A DNA stretch of 11,403 nt from CAYQTK01 sp964420375 (GTDB taxonomy: Bacteria > RBG-13-61-14 > DATKZS01): positions 1 through 11,403 of the forward strand of contig CAYQTK010000140.1 in the NCBI GenBank assembly GCA_964420375.1, written 5' to 3'. Of this stretch, positions 1 to 7,294 are shown piece by piece. The position numbers were made by a program, and so were the translations under genes. Position 1 is the first letter of the stretch; each line of letters opens with the position of its first letter. The notes beneath the pieces are model-generated. The model was not told where the DNA came from and made no database searches. It worked only from the letters and a program-made list of their open reading frames with translations.

Positions 1-64
1 CATATGCAATATGCTCTCCGATTATAAGGGGCAGTTGGCCGGACGCTTACCCATTAACTCTCCT
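1..64. other. window-edge intergenic stretch with a short minus-strand reading frame
   Basis: Just past the stop of the GT-C gene, the minus strand carries a good Shine-Dalgarno sequence (AAGGAG) five bases before an ATG at 54, but that frame closes after ten codons (MGKRPANCPL, stop at 22-24). The same strand then has a TATAAT at 26-21 and a GGAGAG at 19-14, about ten bases before an ATG at 3-1 that could be the real start of the next minus-strand gene. The short frame may be a leader peptide or chance. No hairpin terminator is visible after the GT-C gene, so transcription may continue out of the window. Confidence 0.25.
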
Positions 65-1735
65 TCATTCTTCTTGCTCTTTTTCCCGTTTCTCCCAGTC
101 CAGCTTGTAGATGCGGATTTGGGAGAGTGGGGGCGGAAAAGCTCCCGGCTTGCCGAGCCTTTTTACTTGTTTGAAGCCGGCTGTTTTTGCAGGCTCGGGA
201 TATAGTTTGGCGAGCTTTTGGGGGAAGGCGAAAGTCACGTAATAGTCCATGTTGTTATCTTGCATGTACTTGACGATCATCTTCCATTTCCTGGCGGGTC
301 GAGGTCCTGCTTTTTTATAGTAGTCGAAGATGTCCGGGTTTATGAGCGCACCCTGGTCGAGCACGTATCTGTCGGAGCAGGCGCCGATGACACCGAGTCC
401 GGTGTATCCTGCCATGATGCGGGCGTCGGAGGGTGTGTTTTTTTTTATCCAGCTTGCGGCATCCATACGAAGACCGGTATTCAAGAGAACCTCGCGCCTG
501 AAGTCGGTGCGGGCTTGTGCGAACTGGAAGCTCCACAACCAGCCCGTATAAACAAGGACCAACAGTGATGCTGCAACAGCAACGTACCGATACCATGTAT
601 GAAGCGCTCCGATCCTGTCCGCCAGAAGACGCGCCAGGGAAACCAGTCCCGGGACACCCAGCATAATGGCGGGCACGAGCATGGGGGCTATGTATCTTAT
701 ATAATATCCTCCGAACTCCGGTCCGACCGGGAAAGAGAAGCCATATGCTGCGGGCAGGAAGAGGTATCCGGCCAGCACCAGCCTTCCGGCCAGCGGCCAT
801 GTATCAAGGCCCTCGCGGCGGAGAGACCAAAGCGCCCGGCCGATCTCCCAGATAATTCCCAAACCAAGAAGCGCTGCCAGTGCCCGGAGCCGGAGAGCGA
901 GCTTGATCCATCCGCTCACCAGGTAGATGATGGCGGTAACGGTCCTTTCCAACAAACCCCGCTCGAACTCTCCCGGGCTTATGCTCATGATCTTGCCCAT
1001 GTAAGTCGTGGGCAATGGCGAGCCGGTCTCCGCGTAAATCCAGGCGGCCGCGGGCAGCGAAAGCACAGCCCACGCAGCCAGGAAAACCGCGGGCTCCTTG
1101 ATGCCCGGCCTTTCCCTCTTGAGCAGCAACAGGATGAGCCAGGCGATCACCACTCCGAGGGGGAAGTAGATGCCTTCGGGCCGGTTCAAGGTGTAGATGC
1201 CGGCCACCACTCCCGCGAGTGCCGGTCTCGGAGTTTCTCTCATGACCAGGGAGGCGAACAGAACGAGCAGGAACATGGAAAGGGGGGACTCCATGCCGGA
1301 GATGGCGTTCATGAACAAAAGCGGAGAAGCGGCGATCAGCATGCCTGCTATAAAAGCGGGCAGTGCCGCTTTGGAAACGCGCTTTAGAACATAAACGGCG
1401 AGCACTGCCGTTACTGCGAAAAGCACCCCTCCGATCCAGAAGACCGTTGTCACGTAAGGCGGCGAACCGAGAAGCCGCAGCAGTGTCGCGATGATCACGG
1501 GCCATGCCAGGCTGGTCCCGCCGAAGCTGGTCTCGCCGGGGTTAAACGCGAATCCTTGTCCGGCTGCCAGGTTCTCGGCGTACTGCATGAATATATAGGC
1601 GTCGTCAATGGGAAAGCCCAAGCCTAGCTCGTTTTTGTTAATGATGAAAAACCAGGTGACCTGGATCAGGCAGACCGCCGCGGGAACGAGATAGAAAGGA
1701 AGCTCTCTCTTCCAGCCTTCGTAAGGACGGAGCAT
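65..1735 (-). CDS. GT-C fold membrane glycosyltransferase (GT39/ArnT-like)
   Basis: A 556-residue polytopic inner-membrane protein. A first hydrophobic segment (about 14-33) is followed by a periplasm-facing loop with the acidic pair D44-D45 in a PIDDAYIFMQYAENL context and a conserved-looking GFAFNPGE...GGTS stretch (61-74), the usual place of the catalytic acidic residue in GT-C enzymes. About ten further hydrophobic stretches follow, then a soluble C-terminal part from about residue 425 (MDAASWIKKNTPSDARI onward), ending in a charged tail rich in Lys and Glu. Such enzymes move a sugar from a polyprenyl-phosphate carrier to a lipid, glycan or protein acceptor on the outer face of the membrane; donor and acceptor cannot be told here. 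The ATG at 1735 is preferred because a good promoter ends six bases before it. It diverges from a GT2 gene that could make its lipid-linked donor. Family-level call is firm; exact family is not. Confidence 0.8.
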   Translation of the reverse strand: MLRPYEGWKRELPFYLVPAAVCLIQVTWFFIINKNELGLGFPIDDAYIFMQYAENLAAGQGFAFNPGETSFGGTSLAWPVIIATLLRLLGSPPYVTTVFWIGGVLFAVTAVLAVYVLKRVSKAALPAFIAGMLIAASPLLFMNAISGMESPLSMFLLVLFASLVMRETPRPALAGVVAGIYTLNRPEGIYFPLGVVIAWLILLLLKRERPGIKEPAVFLAAWAVLSLPAAAWIYAETGSPLPTTYMGKIMSISPGEFERGLLERTVTAIIYLVSGWIKLALRLRALAALLGLGIIWEIGRALWSLRREGLDTWPLAGRLVLAGYLFLPAAYGFSFPVGPEFGGYYIRYIAPMLVPAIMLGVPGLVSLARLLADRIGALHTWYRYVAVAASLLVLVYTGWLWSFQFAQARTDFRREVLLNTGLRMDAASWIKKNTPSDARIMAGYTGLGVIGACSDRYVLDQGALINPDIFDYYKKAGPRPARKWKMIVKYMQDNNMDYYVTFAFPQKLAKLYPEPAKTAGFKQVKRLGKPGAFPPPLSQIRIYKLDWEKREKEQEE

Positions 1736-1741
1736 GGCTTG

Positions 1742-1770
1742 ATTATACGGCCGGCGCCGGAGGCTGTAAA
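1742..1770 (-). promoter_or_regulatory. sigma70-like promoter of the GT-C gene, probably leaderless
   Basis: On the minus strand TTTACA (1770-1765) and a perfect TATAAT (1747-1742) are separated by 17 bases (1764-1748). Only six bases (CAAGCC) separate the -10 box from the ATG at 1735, so the expected start of transcription falls on or next to the A of the start codon. There is no Shine-Dalgarno sequence in that interval, which fits a leaderless mRNA. It is arranged back to back with the plus-strand promoter at 1776-1804. Confidence 0.65.
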
Positions 1771-1775
1771 GCTGT

Positions 1776-1804
1776 TTGCCGCAACGGAGAGATCAAATTA
1801 TAAT
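1776..1804 (+). promoter_or_regulatory. sigma70-like promoter of the GT2 operon, nearly leaderless
   Basis: TTGCCG (1776-1781), a 17-base spacer and a perfect TATAAT (1799-1804) are followed by nine bases and the ATG at 1814. Transcription is expected to begin around 1810-1812, giving a leader of no more than a few bases and no room for a Shine-Dalgarno sequence. The -35 box is only five bases from the -35 box of the divergent promoter, so the two polymerases probably compete or share an upstream regulator. Confidence 0.6.
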
Positions 1805-1813
1805 ACATCTTGT

Positions 1814-2560
1814 ATGGACCTTTCAATCGTAATCCCCGCTTATAACGAATCGGACAGACTGCGGGCAACCTTGTCAACACTTGTCCATTACTTCTCGGGC
1901 TCCGGGATCGAGTGGGAGATCATTGTTGTTGACGACGGCTCAGAAGACCGGACTCCGGACACGGTGGCCGAGTACAGGAGCGAGCAGGATGATTCGATCG
2001 CGTCCAACATCCGGTTGAAGTCCATCTCCCACCAGGGCAAGGGGGCGGCGGTTGCAGCAGGGGTGGAAGATTCACAGGGTTCCTGGGTCCTGATGACCGA
2101 TGCTGATCTTTCCACCCCCATAACCGAATGGGAGCATATTGAAAAGGAGCTCTCGAACGGTGCGCAAGTGGTTGCCGGGTCCCGCCAGATACGGGGCGCG
2201 CAGGTCGAGATCCATCAGCCGTGGCTCCGGCAGAGCCTGGGAATCATGTTCGGGTTGATGGTGCGGCTGCTTTTTCGTCTGCCGGTCATAGACAGTCAGT
2301 GCGGGTTTAAGGGGTTCCAACAGGATGCCGCGAAAAAGCTTTTTAAAGACCTTTCCACCCCCGGCTACTGCTTTGACGTGGAGATACTCATGCGGGCGCG
2401 GGAGGAGGGCTACTCCATAGTCGAGGTCCCGGTAAGGTGGTACAACAACCCGGACAGCCGGCTTCGCATCTCTCGCGACTGGATCGGCATCCTTGGCGAG
2501 CTTGCCAGGCTCCGCTTCGGTCATTACCGGAAAGGCGGCTCCCGCGGGGAAGGCGGATGA
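1814..2560 (+). CDS. GT2 polyprenyl-phosphate sugar synthase (dolichyl-phosphate glucosyltransferase-like)
   Basis: A 248-residue GT-A fold enzyme expected to move a sugar from a nucleotide sugar onto undecaprenyl (polyprenyl) phosphate at the cytoplasmic face of the membrane. Visible motifs in order: the nucleotide-binding N-terminus LSIVIPAYNE (3-12), the acidic pair VVDDGS (D40-D41), QGKGAAVAAG (74-83), the metal-binding DAD (96-98) in TDADLSTP, typical of the ALG5-like branch, QCGFKGF (162-168) and the C-terminal VPVRWYNN (205-212). There are no C-terminal membrane helices, so this is the short soluble or peripheral form. The frame is open further upstream to a TTG at 1739, but that extension runs through the promoter and precedes the conserved N-terminus, so ATG 1814 was chosen. 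Its stop overlaps the next start as ATGA. The sugar is not predictable. Confidence 0.85.
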   Translation: MDLSIVIPAYNESDRLRATLSTLVHYFSGSGIEWEIIVVDDGSEDRTPDTVAEYRSEQDDSIASNIRLKSISHQGKGAAVAAGVEDSQGSWVLMTDADLSTPITEWEHIEKELSNGAQVVAGSRQIRGAQVEIHQPWLRQSLGIMFGLMVRLLFRLPVIDSQCGFKGFQQDAAKKLFKDLSTPGYCFDVEILMRAREEGYSIVEVPVRWYNNPDSRLRISRDWIGILGELARLRFGHYRKGGSRGEGG

Positions 2561-3927
2561 AGGTCGCCCTGGTCTTTCCCCGGACCAGGTACCCCAGTGG
2601 CGATCCTCCTTTGGGTGTGGCCTACATGGCGGCTTCATTGCGAGACTCCACCGGGCAGACACCCGTCATCATTGACACCACCTTTTCAAAAGAGCCTCTC
2701 CTGCATATCCGCGGAGAGCTTCAGAAAGACAGATATGACCTGGTAGGCATATCCGCGATGGTGACCATGGCGGGGGAGGCCCTTGCTGCGGCCCGACTGG
2801 CAAAAGAGACCAATCCCGACTGCCTGGTCATAGCCGGCGGGCCTCATCCCACCACGCTCCCCCTCGAGGTGTTGGAAGAGCCGGCAGTGGACGCGGTGTG
2901 CATAGGCGAAGGGGAGCGTTCTTTCACCGAGGTGGTGGAAAAGTCAAGCCTGGAGAACGTTCCGGGCATTTATACTCGCGACGGCTCCGGCGGACTTGCC
3001 GGAGGGGCTTCTCTTCCTGTTGCTGACCTTGACGGCCTGGCTTTTCCCGCGCTCGAGCTTCTGCCCATGGAGGACTACTTGAATCATTGGTTTCAACTTG
3101 ACTCGGTGCAGCCGGGTCTCCAAGGCGTGCCGGTGATGGCCACCCGGGGATGTCCTTTCAAGTGCTCCTACTGCCAGCCCACCCTGGACCATCTGTTCGG
3201 GAAAGGTGTGAGAAAAAGGTCTCCGGAAAACGTTATAGACGAGCTTGCCTTGCGGATGGAGCAGTTCGGCATCAATGCTTATATTTTTGCAGACGACACC
3301 TTTATCGCGGACCGGAAGTGGGTGCTTTCATTTTGCGAGGAGCTTCAATCCCGATCGCTGGGGTTGACCTGGGGCTGCAACGTGCGGGTTGACCTTGTCG
3401 ACCGGGAGCTTCTGGCGGCCATGCAGGGGGCCGGCCTTTCCAAGATATACATGGGCATCGAGGTGTATGACGACGAGCGGCGCAGTGAGGTCTTCAACAA
3501 GCGTCTTACCCGCTCCCACGTTGAAGAGTCCCTGCACGCTGCACGCGAGCTCGGTATTCATACGCAAGGCTACTTCATGCTGGGCGCTCCCGGTGAGTCA
3601 AGGAGCGACGTATGGGACACGGTGCGTTATGCATGGCGTCTTCTTCTTGACGACGCGACCTTCAATATCACCACACCGCTGCCGGGGACCTTGCTTTTTG
3701 ACAACTATCGCGACCGAATCGTGTGCCGCTCGGAAGACATGGACTATTACAAACGATATGTTTTTGATGAGGGGAACGGCATCACGCAGGGCTTTCTTTC
3801 CCGGATGCAGGTCATAGCCTACAGCGGCTTTTATGCAAAGCCGCGAAGGCTTTTCAAACAGGCGCGGGCGCTTGGCTCCCTTTCTGAGGCCCGCCGTTTT
3901 GTGAGCAAGGTGAGGCGGGTGATTTGA
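2557..3927 (+). CDS. B12-binding domain/radical SAM protein
   Basis: A 456-residue enzyme of the cobalamin-binding-like radical SAM class (BchE/MiaB-like core in many annotations). The N-terminal Rossmann-type region (1 to about 150) has PPLGVAYMAASLR near the start, then VIAGGPHPT and IGEGE motifs usual for this class; the DxHxxG cobalamin-ligand motif is not seen, as is often so in this group. The 4Fe-4S cluster motif CPFKCSYC gives C199, C203 and C206. Later features include YIFADDTF, VRVDLVD and GYFMLGAPGES, all normal for the radical SAM barrel. A C-terminal extension of about 60 residues (DMDYYKRYVFDEGN...) is also typical. The start at ATG 2557 overlaps the GT2 stop and has a GGGGAAGGCGG stretch before it; an in-frame start further upstream lies inside the GT2 gene and is not used. 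The substrate is unknown; context points to a surface glycan, lipid or related metabolite. Confidence 0.85.
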   Translation: MKVALVFPRTRYPSGDPPLGVAYMAASLRDSTGQTPVIIDTTFSKEPLLHIRGELQKDRYDLVGISAMVTMAGEALAAARLAKETNPDCLVIAGGPHPTTLPLEVLEEPAVDAVCIGEGERSFTEVVEKSSLENVPGIYTRDGSGGLAGGASLPVADLDGLAFPALELLPMEDYLNHWFQLDSVQPGLQGVPVMATRGCPFKCSYCQPTLDHLFGKGVRKRSPENVIDELALRMEQFGINAYIFADDTFIADRKWVLSFCEELQSRSLGLTWGCNVRVDLVDRELLAAMQGAGLSKIYMGIEVYDDERRSEVFNKRLTRSHVEESLHAARELGIHTQGYFMLGAPGESRSDVWDTVRYAWRLLLDDATFNITTPLPGTLLFDNYRDRIVCRSEDMDYYKRYVFDEGNGITQGFLSRMQVIAYSGFYAKPRRLFKQARALGSLSEARRFVSKVRRVI

Positions 3928-4667
3928 AAGACCGGGAGTACGAAAAGATGTACCGCGCGGAGACGCGGTTCTGGTGGTTTGTGGGCAAGGGACTTTTATT
4001 GGAGCGTCTTTCCGAGAGATGGCTTTCAAAAGAAGGCGATTTTCTGGACCTGGGCTGCGGCACGGGGGCCAACCTGGACCGCATGCAGGGACGCGGCAGG
4101 TGGATAGGCGCGGACTCGAGTCCACGGGCCGCTTCTTTCTGTACGGAGCGCGGACACCGTCTTTTAGTGACCACCGAGGCACAACGTCTTCCTTTTTGCG
4201 ATGGTTCTTTCGAGGGGGTGATCGCTTTGGACCTTTTCGAACACCTGGAGGACGCTGGAGTCGCTGCACGGGAGCTTGCGAGATGTCTTTGTCCCGGCGG
4301 CCGGCTTATTGTCACTGTTCCGTCGTATCCTTTTTTGTGGAGCCCCCATGACGTTGCCATGGGCCATGTCCGGCGATACAGCCGGAAGAGCCTGGTTCCC
4401 TTGCTTTCGGAGTCCGGTTTAATTATATTAAAGGTTACGAACTTCCTGGGTCTTGTTTTTCCGCCCCTGGCTTTAGTGCGCATGGCGCAGAAGTACCGGG
4501 GAGGGTCGGCGGACACCATAAGTTATGAATGGCCGTTATGGGCGAACCGATTTTTTGTGGGAATCATCAAGCTGGAGCTGGCGTGGCTTTCGAGGTTTTC
4601 CATTCCGTGGGGGACCACGCTTGTGGCTGTATGCGAGAAGCCCGGCGGCTTGAAAAGCGATGATTAA
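3924..4667 (+). CDS. class I SAM-dependent methyltransferase
   Basis: A 247-residue methyltransferase of the type11/23 kind. SAM-binding motif I is FLDLGCGTGAN (40-50), the acidic residue after strand 2 is D64 in IGADSS, and motif IV-like IALDLFEHLEDAG lies near 95-107. The C-terminal part (GHVRRYSRKSLVPLLSESG, then a hydrophobic stretch and FSIPWGTTLVAVCEKP) is the pattern found in methyltransferases encoded beside polyprenyl-phosphate glycosyltransferases. The start is a TTG whose last two bases belong to the TGA of the preceding gene (TTGA overlap), with AAGGTGAGG about ten bases upstream. The N-terminal EYEKMYRAETRFWWFVG is normal for the family, which supports the TTG over the internal ATG at 3948. 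It probably methylates a product of the neighbouring enzymes, but the acceptor (O, N or C) cannot be told. Confidence 0.82.
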   Translation: MKDREYEKMYRAETRFWWFVGKGLLLERLSERWLSKEGDFLDLGCGTGANLDRMQGRGRWIGADSSPRAASFCTERGHRLLVTTEAQRLPFCDGSFEGVIALDLFEHLEDAGVAARELARCLCPGGRLIVTVPSYPFLWSPHDVAMGHVRRYSRKSLVPLLSESGLIILKVTNFLGLVFPPLALVRMAQKYRGGSADTISYEWPLWANRFFVGIIKLELAWLSRFSIPWGTTLVAVCEKPGGLKSDD

Positions 4668-4679
4668 AGGGAGGCTGTC

Positions 4680-4841
4680 ATGGCCAAGTTCCAGATCATG
4701 AAGGAGTTCTGGCAGTTCATCAAGGAAGAAAAGGTGTGGTGGATAACTCCGATCGTGCTGGTATTTCTTCTGCTTCTGGCAATGGTATTACTCGTGGAAA
4801 GCGGCGGCGGAGTTATGCCTTTTATTTACACCATCTTTTAG
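4680..4841 (+). CDS. DUF5989 family small membrane protein
   Basis: A 53-residue gene with a strong ribosome binding site GGGAGG (4669-4674) five bases before the ATG and only 12 bases after the methyltransferase stop. The product has an amphipathic, charged N-terminus (MAKFQIMKEFWQFIKEEK), a WW pair (20-21), one membrane helix (about 22-39) and a short glycine-rich tail ending PFIYTIF. This is the layout of DUF5989 proteins, which are known from gene neighbourhoods with SxtJ-type membrane proteins, glycosyltransferases and carbamoyltransferases; their function is unknown. No SxtJ homologue is present in this window. Because it is so short it is easily missed by gene callers; overlapping frames here are shadows. 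Confidence 0.85.
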   Translation: MAKFQIMKEFWQFIKEEKVWWITPIVLVFLLLLAMVLLVESGGGVMPFIYTIF

Positions 4842-4966
4842 TAAAGCCGTCCTTTAATGCATTGTGTTTCGACATGATGAGGAGGGCACCTGTAACCTTT
4901 ATATTTTTCCGGGGGCTCTTAGCGAAGAGCCCGGATTACACTTTCGCTTGAAAGCGTTTTAAGAAA
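4842..4966 (+). promoter_or_regulatory. intergenic hairpin between DUF5989 and the TMTC-like gene
   Basis: This 125-base gap contains a perfect 8-bp stem, GGGCTCTT (4913-4920) and AAGAGCCC (4925-4932), closed by the tetraloop AGCG. Three more pairs (4908-4910 with 4933-4935) can form past a two-base bulge. The stem is followed by GGATTACA, not by a run of T, so it is not a standard intrinsic terminator in either direction; a T-rich stretch lies before it. A second, weak stem (CGCT TGAA AGCG, 4945-4956) is followed by TTTT and then the presumed start codon. Together they could attenuate transcription, mark a processing site or hold the weak start of the next gene. No convincing promoter was found in the gap. 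Confidence 0.4.
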
Positions 4967-7288
4967 TTGCGAGCATACCTGACAAGTTTGCGGCACAAAT
5001 GGTGGTTCACTCACTTGCTGATTATTGCCGCCCTTTTTGCGGGAATCATCAGTTTTCAAGGCGCCAATATATCCCACTTCAACCTCGACGATTACAAGCT
5101 CATTGTCAACAACCCCTCCATAAGGGGCCTGGAAGGTATCGGCAACGTGCTCGCCTCCGGCCGGCCGGTTCGGGGGCTGACCTTTATGCTGGACTATCGG
5201 CTATTTCATTTCGACCCCCTGGGATACCACCTGTCCAACGTGCTCTGGCACTGGCTGGGGACCTGCCTGTTCTATTTGCTGATCTTCAGAATCTTCGGAA
5301 GCATCAGGGTAGCGGGAGTGGCGGCATTTCTGTTCTTTGTACATCCCGTGCATTCCGAAGCGGTCATGAGCATCGCCCACCGCAAGGAGATGCTGGCCTT
5401 TACCTTTCTGCTGCTCTCCTACCATGCCTTCCTTTACAGAAAAAGATATCCTCTCTTATCACTGGCCGCGGCCATGTTCTTTTTCCTGGTAGGTATTGGG
5501 AGCAAACAGGTAGTACTGATCCTCCCTCTACTACTGCTGGTCCACCTCTGGCTCGACCCCCGTGAAAAGCTCGACCGCGGTTCGCTGCTTTACATCGCTC
5601 CTTTTTTTATCGCCGGCACGCTGCTGCTCGGGCTCGGCCTGGCAATGTCTGCGCCTTTCCTGCGGGACTTCAATGTATTCGGCAAGGTTGCGCCGGCCGA
5701 CTTGAGTGAGCATGGTTACGCCTCTATCATTGCCACTTCCATGAGCGCCTATCCGCTTCATTTGAGGTACATCCTTTTTCCGGCTCACTTCAACATCATC
5801 CATGACATACCCGTGGCCGGCTGGGACAGTGGTATGGCCTGGGCGGGAGTCGTCTTGTTCGCCGGAGTTCTCGCCTGCATATATCTTTTCCGCTCCCGTT
5901 TCCTGGCCGCCTTTTCCCTTGCCTGGATATTCATCAATCTGTTGCCCATAATGAACTTTATCCCCGCCAACTTCTTCTTTGCCGAAAGATATCTTTATAT
6001 CCCTTCGGCAGGGTTATGCGTGCTCATTGCCGGCGCCACGGACAGGCTTTTTTCGAATCCGCAAAAACTTTTCCACCAACGGCTCTACCCGGTTTTCAGG
6101 TTTGTGCTGTTGTGCTCGTTCATAGCACTGGTTCTCGCCGGTCCGGTCAGCCATCGCTTCACCGCTCTATGGCCGCCTGTTATCGGTTACAGGACGAGTC
6201 CAGAATTTACCATCATGGTCTCCGTCCTGGTGTTTTCCCTGGCGGGAGCCTTCCTTTTCCGGGTTTCGGAAAGGCCCCTCCTGCAAAGGTTCACCAGCAA
6301 AAGATGGTGGTCCGAGATCGTTTTTACATATGTATTGTTGGCTTTCCTGCTGGTGGGAATGATTGTGTTCATCGAGTGGCTGGTCCAGGACCGTTTCGGC
6401 TTTCCCCGAAAGGACATGGACCGTGCCATGAAACTGGCCAGTGAATGGATGCAGAAATACGGCCACAAAGGCCCCCGCTCCGACCAGTCGAGAATATATC
6501 TTTCCGGAAGCGCGGCCGCGGAAATCTATAACTTCTTTGTGTTTATTGTAGGGCCTGCCGCGTTGTTCACTTTGGCTCTCCGCCGGCTGGGCAGACGCTT
6601 TTACAATCAACATCCCAACCGCGCCCTGGCATTCTTCTCAACAGGCGTTGTCCTCCTTGCCTTTACCACGGCCAACTCCGCCAGGATACACGACTGGGCT
6701 TCCGAGCTCCGGCTGTGGAAACAGGCGGTAGCGGAAGACCCGGACTCCGCGCTGGCCTGGAACAACCTTGGCAAGGCGCATTTCGACAGGAAGAACTATG
6801 CAAAGGCGGCAGAGGCATACCGGGAGGCCATCAGCCACGACCCCGGCAAGGCGGAGAACTACCGCAACCTGGGCATAACCATGCTTGCCCAGGACAAGCT
6901 GGACAAGGCGGCCCGCGCTTTTGAAAAAGCCTTGCAAAAAAAGAGAGGAGATTTGAGCTCCAGAGAAAACCTGGCCCAGATATACATCGTTAAGGCCAAG
7001 CAAGGCCAAGACCCCGCAGGATTCAGTAAAGCCATTCCCCATTACCTCTTCATCCTGGAGAAAAATCCCGGCTCAGCCTACGCCCATCATAACCTGGCCT
7101 ACTGTTACTACAGGCTTAGAGACTTGGAAAAAGCCATGACGCACATCATGCAGGCCATTCGCATCCAAGCTCACCGTCGGGAACGTGCCGAAAATAAAGA
7201 AGGTAATAATCTAAACAGTCAAAACCTTCGCAGGACAATACTAAACGCCATGCATCAAAAGAAGACGGAAAGCAACAACGATGATTGA
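4967..7288 (+). CDS. TMTC-like GT-C glycosyltransferase with C-terminal TPRs
   Basis: A 773-residue protein resembling the TMTC (DUF1736-type) protein O-mannosyltransferases. The N-terminal half is polytopic. The first periplasmic loop has the acidic pair D41-D42 in NLDDYKLIVNNP (39-50), followed by FFVHPVHSEAVMSIAHRKEML (123-142) and, near 339-350, AERYLYIPSAG; all three are hallmark TMTC motifs. The membrane part is longer than usual: a segment of roughly 130 residues (about 400-530) with extra hydrophobic stretches and a charged loop (FPRKDMDRAMKLASEWMQKYG) comes before the final helix. WASELRLWKQAV then leads into TPRs at about 590-660 and a further pair near 665-745, expected on the periplasmic side to bind the acceptor. 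The start is uncertain: TTG 4967 is the first start after an in-frame stop at 4949, and its ribosome binding site is poor. A lipid-phosphate sugar from the GT2 product is a plausible donor. Confidence 0.82.
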   Translation: MRAYLTSLRHKWWFTHLLIIAALFAGIISFQGANISHFNLDDYKLIVNNPSIRGLEGIGNVLASGRPVRGLTFMLDYRLFHFDPLGYHLSNVLWHWLGTCLFYLLIFRIFGSIRVAGVAAFLFFVHPVHSEAVMSIAHRKEMLAFTFLLLSYHAFLYRKRYPLLSLAAAMFFFLVGIGSKQVVLILPLLLLVHLWLDPREKLDRGSLLYIAPFFIAGTLLLGLGLAMSAPFLRDFNVFGKVAPADLSEHGYASIIATSMSAYPLHLRYILFPAHFNIIHDIPVAGWDSGMAWAGVVLFAGVLACIYLFRSRFLAAFSLAWIFINLLPIMNFIPANFFFAERYLYIPSAGLCVLIAGATDRLFSNPQKLFHQRLYPVFRFVLLCSFIALVLAGPVSHRFTALWPPVIGYRTSPEFTIMVSVLVFSLAGAFLFRVSERPLLQRFTSKRWWSEIVFTYVLLAFLLVGMIVFIEWLVQDRFGFPRKDMDRAMKLASEWMQKYGHKGPRSDQSRIYLSGSAAAEIYNFFVFIVGPAALFTLALRRLGRRFYNQHPNRALAFFSTGVVLLAFTTANSARIHDWASELRLWKQAVAEDPDSALAWNNLGKAHFDRKNYAKAAEAYREAISHDPGKAENYRNLGITMLAQDKLDKAARAFEKALQKKRGDLSSRENLAQIYIVKAKQGQDPAGFSKAIPHYLFILEKNPGSAYAHHNLAYCYYRLRDLEKAMTHIMQAIRIQAHRRERAENKEGNNLNSQNLRRTILNAMHQKKTESNNDD

Positions 7289-7294
7289 GTGCCG

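Noticed and set aside
599..1387. 262-codon plus-strand frame opposite the GT-C gene.
   Set aside because: The product is a low-complexity, charge-rich sequence without family motifs, while the minus-strand frame is a well-formed membrane enzyme with a promoter.
1739..1813. TTG start adding 25 residues to the GT2 protein.
   Set aside because: The stretch contains the -35 and -10 boxes of the promoter and precedes the conserved GT2 N-terminus, so ATG 1814 fits better.
4736..4951. 71-residue plus-strand frame overlapping the DUF5989 gene and the following gap.
   Set aside because: It has no ribosome binding site and no recognisable features, and overlaps most of the well-marked 53-residue gene in another frame.
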